Assembly: GCA_051881395.1 (NCBI GenBank) | Contig: JBJEPU010000185.1 | Span: 1 to 29,471, forward strand | Length of the DNA: 29,471 bases | Direction: 5' to 3' | Origin: Fimenecus sp051881395 | GTDB taxonomy: Bacteria > Bacillota > Clostridia > Oscillospirales > Acutalibacteraceae | Shown here: piece by piece, positions 1 to 5,991 of the stretch | How positions within the stretch are numbered: position 1 is the stretch's first letter | How the letters are laid out: every line of letters starts with the position of its first letter | Translations under genes and position numbers: made by a program | Notes under the pieces: generated by a model | The model's database searches: none | What the model was told of the DNA's origin: nothing | Seen by the model: only the letters and a program-made list of their open reading frames with translations

Positions 1-1
1 T

Positions 2-175
2 GCTATTGCAAACAGCGGAGCAATTTCCATCATCGGCGGCGGTGACTCCGCGGCGGCAATCCAGAAGCTCGGTTTTGCTGACAAGATGTCCCACATCTCC
101 ACGGGCGGCGGTGCATCGCTCGAATACCTTGAAGGCAAAGAACTGCCCGGCATTGCAGCATTGAACGATAAATAA
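2..175 (+). CDS. pgk: Phosphoglycerate kinase, C-terminal end (partial)
   Basis: The first open frame enters from the left edge and ends at TAA 173-175, giving the last 57 residues of a protein. It contains IIGGGDSAAAI and MSHISTGGGASLEYLEGKELPG, which are the C-terminal nucleotide-binding and hinge motifs of phosphoglycerate kinase. The enzyme makes ATP from 1,3-bisphosphoglycerate in cytosolic glycolysis. The next two genes, tpiA and gpmI, are the usual clostridial glycolytic neighbours, which supports the call. Only the C-terminus is visible, so start, promoter and completeness cannot be judged. Confidence 0.95.
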   Translation, partial: AIANSGAISIIGGGDSAAAIQKLGFADKMSHISTGGGASLEYLEGKELPGIAALNDK

Positions 176-184
176 GAAATCACA

Positions 185-217
185 TTTACAGGTGGGTATT
201 TGGTACTCACCTGTAAA
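185..217 (+). promoter_or_regulatory. Intercistronic hairpin between pgk and tpiA
   Basis: Arms TTTACAGGTGGGTA (185-198) and TACTCACCTGTAAA (204-217) pair over 14 bp, with one G-U wobble, around the 5-nt loop TTTGG. No T-run follows; the tpiA Shine-Dalgarno AGAGGAG (225-231) starts 7 nt downstream. It therefore does not look like an intrinsic terminator. A role as an mRNA stabiliser, processing site or modulator of tpiA translation is inferred. Confidence 0.6.
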
Positions 218-239
218 CTTGTAAAGAGGAGCAAATGAT

Positions 240-1007
240 ATGAAAAAAGAACTTCGTAAAGCCGTTATCGCAGGTAACTGGAAAATGAACAAAACCCCGT
301 CCGAAGCAAAGGCACTGATTGAAGAAATGAAGCCCTTGGTTGCAGACGCAAACTGTGATGTTGTACTTTGCGTACCGTTTATTGATATCCCTGCCGCTGT
401 TGAGGCCGCAAAAGGCTCAAATATTAAAATCGGTGCGGAAAATGTTCATTTTAAAGCGTCTGGCGCATATACAGGGGAAGTATCCGCCGATATGCTCAAA
501 GAAGCAGGCGTTGAATATGTAGTTATCGGTCACAGCGAAAGAAGAACATATTTCGGTGAGACAGACCAGACCGTAAACCTTCGTTCTCTTGCCGCTTTGA
601 ATGCAGGCTTGAAAGCGATTATCTGCGTTGGTGAAACCTTGGAGCAGAGAGAACTTGGCTACACCGAAACGCTCCTGAAATTCCAGACAAAAATGGCGCT
701 GACCAATGTGACCGCAGAACAGCTTAAAAATGTTATTATCGCATATGAGCCTGTTTGGGCAATCGGCACGGGTGTTACTGCAACCGCCGAGCAGGCAGAT
801 GAGGGCAACGGCTTTGTTCGTGCCGCAATCGCAGAAGCATATGGCGCTGATGTTGCGAAAACCGTTACCGTACAGTACGGCGGTTCAATGAATGCAGGCA
901 ACGCAGACGAGTTGGTTGCAAAAGTGAATGTGGACGGCGGCCTTATCGGCGGCGCTTCTTTGAAAGCGCCCGATTTCGCAAAGATTGTTGCGGCTGCTTC
1001 CAAATAA
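240..1007 (+). CDS. tpiA: Triose-phosphate isomerase
   Basis: 255 residues, the normal length for this TIM-barrel enzyme, which interconverts dihydroxyacetone phosphate and glyceraldehyde 3-phosphate in the cytosol. Family motifs are in order: AGNWKMN near residues 11-17 with the substrate-binding lysine, GHSERR with the electrophilic histidine at 98, AYEPVWAIGTG with the catalytic glutamate at 170, and the C-terminal phosphate loop GGSMN followed by GLIGGASL. The ATG at 240 has AGAGGAG 8 nt upstream. The gene lies 64 nt after pgk and 21 nt before the gpmI start, so the three are most simply one operon. Nothing unusual is seen in the protein. Confidence 0.98.
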   Translation: MKKELRKAVIAGNWKMNKTPSEAKALIEEMKPLVADANCDVVLCVPFIDIPAAVEAAKGSNIKIGAENVHFKASGAYTGEVSADMLKEAGVEYVVIGHSERRTYFGETDQTVNLRSLAALNAGLKAIICVGETLEQRELGYTETLLKFQTKMALTNVTAEQLKNVIIAYEPVWAIGTGVTATAEQADEGNGFVRAAIAEAYGADVAKTVTVQYGGSMNAGNADELVAKVNVDGGLIGGASLKAPDFAKIVAAASK

Positions 1008-1028
1008 TTTAATTTCAAGGTGACATTG

Positions 1029-2564
1029 ATGAAAAAACCTGTTGTTTTATGTATTATGGACGGCTTCGGTTATAATCCGTCCGATTACGGCAACGCCATT
1101 GTTGCCGCAAACACGCCCCGTCTTGACGAGATTTTCAAGAATAATCCGATGACCTATATCGGCGCATCGGGTATGGATGTAGGTCTTCCCGACGGGCAGA
1201 TGGGCAACTCCGAGGTTGGGCATACCAACATCGGTGCAGGTCGCGTGGTGTATCAGGAACTTACAAGAATTACAAAGTCCATTCAGGACGGCGACTTCTT
1301 CCAAAATGATGCGTTTTTGAAAGCCGTTGAAAACTGCAAGAAAAACAACTCTGCACTGCACCTTATCGGGCTGTTGTCCGACGGCGGTGTCCACAGCCAC
1401 AATACACATTTGTATGCGCTTTTGGAACTTGCAAAGAAAAATGGTCTTGAAAAAGTATATGTTCACGCCCTTTTGGACGGCAGAGATGTGCCGCCGACCT
1501 CGGGCGTTGAATACATCGAGCAGTTAGAGGATAAAATGTCCGAAATCGGCGTCGGTAAGATTGCTACGGTGATGGGTAGATTTTATGCGATGGACCGCGA
1601 TAATATGTGGGACAGAGTCGGTATGGCATATAACGCCATGGTCAACCGTGAGGGAATCCCTACTGACAGCGCGTTAGATGCCGTGAAAAAGTCCTACGAA
1701 ACCATTGACGAGGACGGCAAAAACTTAACCGATGAATTTGTGATGCCTACCGTCGTTACAGGCGGCGCACCCATTGCGGCGAATGATTCCGTTATCTTCT
1801 TTAATTTCCGCCCTGACCGTGCGCGTGAGATTACAAGAACCTTTGTTGACCCCGATTTCAATGGGTTTGAGAGAAAGGCTTTCTTCCCGCTTTACTATGT
1901 TTGCATGACACAGTATGATGCGGAAATGCCAAATGTTGAAGTTGCATTCAAACCCGAGGCTCTTACCAACACAATGGGTGAGTACCTTTCCAAGTTGGGT
2001 AAAACACAGCTTCGTATTGCTGAAACACAGAAGTATGCCCATGTGACCTTCTTCTATAACGGCGGCGAAGAAAAGACCTATCCGGGCGAGGACAGAATTC
2101 TTATTGACTCCCCGAAGATTTCCACCTTTGACTTAAAGCCCGAAATGAGCGCATATGAGGTTTGCGACGCGGCTTGCGAGCAGATTTTAAGCGGCAAGTA
2201 CGATGTGGTTATTCTAAACTATGCAAACTGCGATATGGTTGGACACACAGGTATTTTTGACGCGGCCGTCAAAGCTGTTGAGGCTGTGGATACCTGCGTA
2301 GGCAAGCTTACTGATGCAGTTATGCAGATGGACGGCGTAATTCTGATTACCGCTGACCACGGCAACGCCGATAAAATGTATGAGGACGACGGTTCGCCCT
2401 TTACGGCGCACACGACCAATCCCGTTCCGTTGGTTGTTGTCGGCAAGGACTGCAAATTAAAGCAACAGGGCGGCAGACTGTGTGACCTTTCACCCACAAT
2501 GCTTGATATTATGGGCTTGGAACAGCCGAAAGAAATGACGGGCGTTTCTTTAATCGAAAAATAA
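1029..2564 (+). CDS. gpmI: 2,3-bisphosphoglycerate-independent phosphoglycerate mutase
   Basis: 511 residues, typical of the Mn-dependent iPGM family that converts 3-phosphoglycerate to 2-phosphoglycerate. Seen: IMDGFG metal ligand near the start, DGQMGNSEVGH with the phospho-acceptor serine at residue 61, HLIGLLSDGGVHSH, GRFYAMDRDNMWDR, FNFRPDRARE, and the C-terminal metal sites YANCDMVGHTG and ADHGNADKM. I chose the ATG at 1029 because AAGGTGA lies just upstream and the protein then begins MKKPVVLCIMDGFG like homologues; the in-frame GTG at 1020 overlaps that ribosome binding site. It is the third glycolytic gene of the operon. Its 3' end overlaps the opposing spmB by 15 bp. Confidence 0.98.
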   Translation: MKKPVVLCIMDGFGYNPSDYGNAIVAANTPRLDEIFKNNPMTYIGASGMDVGLPDGQMGNSEVGHTNIGAGRVVYQELTRITKSIQDGDFFQNDAFLKAVENCKKNNSALHLIGLLSDGGVHSHNTHLYALLELAKKNGLEKVYVHALLDGRDVPPTSGVEYIEQLEDKMSEIGVGKIATVMGRFYAMDRDNMWDRVGMAYNAMVNREGIPTDSALDAVKKSYETIDEDGKNLTDEFVMPTVVTGGAPIAANDSVIFFNFRPDRAREITRTFVDPDFNGFERKAFFPLYYVCMTQYDAEMPNVEVAFKPEALTNTMGEYLSKLGKTQLRIAETQKYAHVTFFYNGGEEKTYPGEDRILIDSPKISTFDLKPEMSAYEVCDAACEQILSGKYDVVILNYANCDMVGHTGIFDAAVKAVEAVDTCVGKLTDAVMQMDGVILITADHGNADKMYEDDGSPFTAHTTNPVPLVVVGKDCKLKQQGGRLCDLSPTMLDIMGLEQPKEMTGVSLIEK

Positions 2565-3071
2565 TCGTACAAACAGTGCGGCAAGCACAAAACTTGTGCA
2601 ATCGGCACACAGCGCGGCAAACGCTGTGTGCCTTGTTTTTTTGATGCCCACTGCGCCGTAATATACTGCGATGGCATAAAAGGTGGTTTCCGTAGAGCCG
2701 GCAATCACAGACGCAACGCGCCCGATATAGGAGTCTGCGCCGTAGGTTTCTAAAATCGTCTGAAATGCACTTAAAGAGCCGCTTCCCGAAATCGGGGACA
2801 GCAAACAAAGCGGCAGAACTTCGGCAGGGTAATGTAATTTTTCAAATATTGGGGAAAGCGATGTTACAATATATTCCATTATGCCGCTTGCCGTCAGCAA
2901 ATTGACAGCGAACAGCAGCGCAAGAAGCGAGGGGAGTAGTTTTACCGCCGTTTCTATTCCGCCCTTTGCGCCGTCTAAAAAGGCATTAAAAACGGGAATT
3001 TTTCGGAAAAGCCCCGCCAACAAAACAGCACCGATAAAAAACAGCAATACATAGTTCCCAAAGTCATTCAT
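2550..3071 (-). CDS. spmB: Spore maturation protein SpmB
   Basis: 173 residues from the ATG at 3071, with AGAGAGG 8 nt upstream; an in-frame start 7 codons earlier lies inside spmA and has a worse context. It is a multi-span membrane protein of the nucleoside-recognition (Gate) domain family. The conserved block SPISGSGSLSAFQTILE and the motif GSTETTFYAIAVYYG are characteristic of SpmB. In Bacillus, SpmA and SpmB are needed for spore core dehydration and heat resistance; the mechanism is not settled. The start overlaps the spmA stop by 8 nt, implying translational coupling. The last 15 bp overlap the end of gpmI, and residues encoded near 2604-2642 coincide with the terminator of the opposite operon. 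Confidence 0.93.
   Translation of the reverse strand: MNDFGNYVLLFFIGAVLLAGLFRKIPVFNAFLDGAKGGIETAVKLLPSLLALLFAVNLLTASGIMEYIVTSLSPIFEKLHYPAEVLPLCLLSPISGSGSLSAFQTILETYGADSYIGRVASVIAGSTETTFYAIAVYYGAVGIKKTRHTAFAALCADCTSFVLAALFVRLFFD
2604..2642 (+). terminator. Intrinsic terminator of the glycolytic operon, inside spmB
   Basis: GGCACACAGCG (2604-2614) and CGCTGTGTGCC (2622-2632) form a perfect 11-bp stem with loop CGGCAAA, followed by TTGTTTTTTT (2633-2642). The polarity fits + strand transcription coming from gpmI, which ends 40 nt earlier. The whole element lies in the 3' coding region of spmB on the opposite strand. The minus strand has no T-run after the stem, so it should act in one direction only. 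Confidence 0.85.
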
Positions 3072-3645
3072 GCAAAAACCTCTCTGCCGCACGGCAAATC
3101 AGAAGCCCGACACTGCAAGAGAGCAGTGAAACGATTGCGGAAACGGGCAAAATCTCCATCGGGGATGCAGAGCCCGCCTCAAAACGCAACATCGCGACCG
3201 TAGTCGGTATTAAGCGAATGCTTGCTGTATTCAGTACCACAAAACGAATCATATCGTTTGTCGCCGTATCTTTACAGTGCTCATTTGCTTTTAGCCGCCG
3301 CATGGCCTCCAAGCCAAGCGGTGTGGCGGCGTTTCCCAAGCCCAAAATATTTGCCGTCATATTCATGGCAATAGCGCTTTTGACAGTATCATCGTTTTTA
3401 TGGTTGGGGAACAGCAAATTCAGTAACGGCGAGAGCATTTTTTGTATGCAATCGGTTACGCCGCCGCGCTGTGCAATTTCCATAATACCGTCCCAAAAAC
3501 AGAACATACCGAGCATTTTCAAGGTTAACTCCACCGCCTCCTGTGCGGCGGAAAAAACGGCAACAGCGGTATCGGCTACGGTTGCATGCATCATGGAAAA
3601 GACAATAGAAATCAGCACTAAAACAGACCACAAAATATTCATCAT
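3064..3645 (-). CDS. spmA: Spore maturation protein SpmA
   Basis: 193 residues if translation starts at the ATG at 3645, close to the usual length of about 196. It has several hydrophobic segments, including an N-terminal one (ILWSVLVLISIVFSM), and the conserved stretch MNMTANILGLGNAATPLGLE of the SpmA/nucleoside-recognition family. The leader AGGTGAGG lies directly before AAAATGATG, so 3645 or 3642 are both plausible starts; a GTG at 3654 is within the ribosome binding site and less likely. It is the first gene of an spmA-spmB pair and diverges from the AbrB-type regulator. In sporulating Firmicutes the pair is expressed in the developing spore; no convincing sporulation-sigma promoter could be identified here. 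Confidence 0.92.
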   Translation of the reverse strand: MMNILWSVLVLISIVFSMMHATVADTAVAVFSAAQEAVELTLKMLGMFCFWDGIMEIAQRGGVTDCIQKMLSPLLNLLFPNHKNDDTVKSAIAMNMTANILGLGNAATPLGLEAMRRLKANEHCKDTATNDMIRFVVLNTASIRLIPTTVAMLRFEAGSASPMEILPVSAIVSLLSCSVGLLICRAAERFLHE

Positions 3646-3696
3646 TTTCCTCACCTGACATATCCTATTTTCTTTGAAAAAAAACTATGCCAGATA

Positions 3697-3725
3697 TTGA
3701 CAAATTTGTCACAAAGTGCAATAAT
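3697..3725 (+). promoter_or_regulatory. Sigma-A promoter of the AbrB-type gene, with palindrome
   Basis: TTGACA (3697-3702), a 17-nt spacer and AATAAT (3720-3725) form a near-consensus housekeeping promoter 34 nt before the start codon. A perfect 12-nt palindrome, GACAAATTTGTC (3699-3710), overlaps the -35 box and could be an operator, perhaps for autoregulation; that role is inferred. Confidence 0.75.
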
Positions 3726-3758
3726 TTAGATAATCTTCGTGGATTTTGGAGGTGTAAT

Positions 3759-4022
3759 ATGAAGTCTACCGGAATTGTTCGTGGCCTTGATAAAATGGGG
3801 CGAATCGTCCTACCGATGGAAATTCGTAAGATGTTACATTTGGTTGACGACAAAAGTTTTGTGGAATTTTACACGGATGCGGATATGGTCATCCTGAAAA
3901 AATATACGCCCGCATGTATTTTCTGTGACAGTGCGGACGATTTGATAACTTATTGTGATATGAAAATTTGTAAAAACTGCCTTTCAAAAATGAATGCCCA
4001 AGCAACAGAACAGGAAAAATAA
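3759..4022 (+). CDS. AbrB/SpoVT-family transcriptional regulator with Cys cluster
   Basis: 87 residues. Residues 1-50 are an AbrB/MazE-type swapped-hairpin DNA-binding domain (MKSTGIVRGLDKMGRIVLP, then MEIRKML). A short C-terminal region carries CIFC (C53, C56), C66 and CKNC (C71, C74), a zinc-ribbon-like arrangement found in many clostridial AbrB-like proteins. The ATG at 3759 follows TTTTGGAGGTG, an excellent ribosome binding site; upstream in-frame codons lie in the promoter and are not used. Such proteins are dimeric or tetrameric transition-state regulators acting on promoters. Targets here are unknown. The gene is monocistronic, with its own promoter and terminator. Confidence 0.88.
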   Translation: MKSTGIVRGLDKMGRIVLPMEIRKMLHLVDDKSFVEFYTDADMVILKKYTPACIFCDSADDLITYCDMKICKNCLSKMNAQATEQEK

Positions 4023-4034
4023 TCATACTCCTAT

Positions 4035-4073
4035 AAAAAAGCAGTATTCCGAACATTCGGAATACTGCTTTTT
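4035..4073. terminator. Bidirectional intrinsic terminator between the AbrB gene and rex
   Basis: GCAGTATTCCGAA (4041-4053) and TTCGGAATACTGC (4056-4068) are perfect complements. The stem is preceded by six A (4035-4040) and followed by TTTTT (4069-4073). It serves the + strand regulator gene and, read the other way, the minus-strand rex gene, which ends at 4089. Confidence 0.9.
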
Positions 4074-4088
4074 GCTGTTACAAAACGA

Positions 4089-4718
4089 TTAAAGATTATT
4101 CACATGGAAGCTTAATGTCATTAAGCTGTCCGAAAGATGGACATTTTCCACCGCCACTTGCGGGTGATTTGCCGCAATATCATAGTGGCTGAAATTCCAA
4201 AAGCCCTTAATGCCGAGTTTTACCAGCTCATCGGCAATTTCTTTTGCGCTTTCGCTCGGGATACAAAGTACGGCAACCGTCGGTTTATTGTCTTTGCAAA
4301 AATCATACAGCCCGTTAATATGGCGAATGGGGATATTGCGCACCATTTGCCCGGCGAGGGCCTCGTTTTTATCAAAAATCCCAATCAGGTTAAAGCCGCG
4401 CTCTTCAAAGGACATATGCGCGGCGACAGCTCTGCCGAGATTACCTGCACCGATTAAAACGGTTTTCGCTTTTTTATTGACACCTAAAATATTGCCGATT
4501 TCCGTGTAAAGCTGTTCAACATTATAGCCATACCCTTGCTGACCGAACCCGCCGAAGCAGTTTAAGTCCTGGCGAATTTGAGAAGCGGTAAAACCCATAC
4601 GTTTGGAAAGTTCGCCGCTGGATACACGCTGTACGCCCGCGCGCTTCATTTCCCCTAAAAAGCGGTAGTAGCGCGGCAGTCGCTTAATGACCGAGATGGA
4701 TACATCACCTTTCGCCAT
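4089..4718 (-). CDS. rex: Redox-sensing transcriptional repressor Rex
   Basis: 209 residues, the usual Rex length. Residues 1-75 are the winged-helix DNA-binding domain (RLPRYYRFLGEM, then SSGELSKRMGFTASQIRQDL and CFGGFGQQGYGYNV). A Rossmann fold follows, with GAGNLG at 90-95 that binds NADH/NAD+, and a C-terminal domain-swapped helix. Rex represses fermentation genes until NADH accumulates. The start MAKGDVS at 4718 has AGGG 8 nt upstream; an earlier in-frame ATG at 4754 lacks a good ribosome binding site. It lies 91 nt downstream of the isocitrate dehydrogenase gene on the same strand, so it may be read from the acn promoter, its own, or both. No classic Rex operator was found before it. 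Confidence 0.96.
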   Translation of the reverse strand: MAKGDVSISVIKRLPRYYRFLGEMKRAGVQRVSSGELSKRMGFTASQIRQDLNCFGGFGQQGYGYNVEQLYTEIGNILGVNKKAKTVLIGAGNLGRAVAAHMSFEERGFNLIGIFDKNEALAGQMVRNIPIRHINGLYDFCKDNKPTVAVLCIPSESAKEIADELVKLGIKGFWNFSHYDIAANHPQVAVENVHLSDSLMTLSFHVNNL

Positions 4719-4809
4719 ATTGATTTCCCTACGATACGGACAATACAAATGCAAAAATGCGGTTGTATTTGCCCGATACCGTTCCTTTCATTCAAAATTT
4801 GAAAATGGA

Positions 4810-5979
4810 TTATTCGGAAAGCCGTTTGACAGTTTCCATAACATAATCGCCGAATGCACTGCAAGTCGCCCCGTCAGCGCGGCCGGTAATGGTCAGTTTT
4901 TTCTCTTCAAACATACAAATATCCAAAGCGCGTTCCAGCAAATCTGCTTCCTTTTGTTTGCCGATGTGGGAAAGCAGCATTACGCTTGCGCGAAGCATCG
5001 AGCAGGGGTCAGCATATTGCCCGCGCCCTTCCCGAATCATACGCGGTGCAGAACCGTGAATGGCCTCAAACATTGCATAACGCTTGCCGAGGTTTGCACT
5101 GCCTGCCGTACCGACGCCGCCTTGGAATTCAGCGGCTTCGTCCGTAATAATATCCCCGTATAAATTCGGCAGAATGAACACCTTGAAATCTTTGCGGCGT
5201 TTCTCGTCAATCAGTTTTGCGGTGGTAATGTCAATATACCACTCGTCGGTTGTGATTTCGGGATATTCTTCGCCGACTTTTTTGCAGATGCGTAAAAATT
5301 TGCCGTCTGTGGTTTTGATAACATTGGCTTTATTGATAATGGAAACGCGCTCTTTGCCGTTTTTTCGCGCATATTCGTATGCGAGACGCGCAATGCGTTC
5401 GCTACCTTCGGAGGTGGTGACAACAAAGTCAATCGCGAGGTCATCGTCGACATTGACACCTTTTGACCCGACGGCATACGCACCCTCGGTGTTTTCGCGG
5501 AAGAAGGTCCAGTCAATGCCTTGCTCTTTCACTTTTACGGGACGAACATTTGCGAACAAATCGAGCGCTTTGCGCATTGCCACATTTGCACTTTCAATGT
5601 TCGGCCACGGGTCGCCCGCCTGCGGGGTAGTGGTCGGTCCTTTCAAAATGACATGGCAAGCCTTTAATTCCTCTAACACATCGTCCGGAATGGCTTTCAT
5701 GACTTTAACGCGGTTTTCAATGGTCAAGCCGTCAATCGTGCGGAATTCTACCTTGCCGTTTTTTACATCGTCTGCCAAAATGTATTCCAATACGCGCGCA
5801 GATTCTTTGGTGATAATCGGCCCGATGCCGTCGCCGCCGCAAACGCCGATGATGATTTTGTCCAGCTTTTCGTAATCAATAAAGTCTTTTTCCGCTTTAA
5901 TGCGGTCGGAACGCGCGGATTGTTCGCGCACCAATTCTTCAAATTTTTTAAGTGCCGCCTGCAAATTTTCTTCCGTCAT
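4810..5979 (-). CDS. icd: Isocitrate dehydrogenase (isocitrate/isopropylmalate dehydrogenase family)
   Basis: 389 residues. The beta-decarboxylating dehydrogenase fold is clear: GDGIGPIITKESARVLE near residue 50, the substrate motif ESANVAMRKALDLFANVRPV, FRENTEGAYAVGS, the metal-binding signature NLYGDIITDEAAEFQGG, and the cofactor segment HGSAPRMIREGRG. The family oxidises isocitrate, isopropylmalate or homoisocitrate. Location 12 nt downstream of aconitase makes isocitrate the likely substrate, giving 2-oxoglutarate for glutamate synthesis. NAD versus NADP use cannot be decided here. The acidic/basic N-terminal extension of about 40 residues is longer than in short bacterial homologues. ATG 5979 has AAGGAGA 8 nt upstream. 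Confidence 0.9.
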   Translation of the reverse strand: MTEENLQAALKKFEELVREQSARSDRIKAEKDFIDYEKLDKIIIGVCGGDGIGPIITKESARVLEYILADDVKNGKVEFRTIDGLTIENRVKVMKAIPDDVLEELKACHVILKGPTTTPQAGDPWPNIESANVAMRKALDLFANVRPVKVKEQGIDWTFFRENTEGAYAVGSKGVNVDDDLAIDFVVTTSEGSERIARLAYEYARKNGKERVSIINKANVIKTTDGKFLRICKKVGEEYPEITTDEWYIDITTAKLIDEKRRKDFKVFILPNLYGDIITDEAAEFQGGVGTAGSANLGKRYAMFEAIHGSAPRMIREGRGQYADPCSMLRASVMLLSHIGKQKEADLLERALDICMFEEKKLTITGRADGATCSAFGDYVMETVKRLSE

Positions 5980-5991
5980 TTCTGTCTCTCC

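Noticed and set aside
2585..2599. Second small hairpin GCACAA-AAC-TTGTGC before the gpmI terminator
   Set aside because: Only 6 bp, no T-tract; likely chance inside spmB.
3646..3690. Possible sporulation-sigma promoter for spmA (GCATA, 18 nt, TAGGATA on the minus strand)
   Set aside because: The -35 fits the sigma-F/G pattern but the -10 matches only 3 of 6 or so positions; too weak to list.
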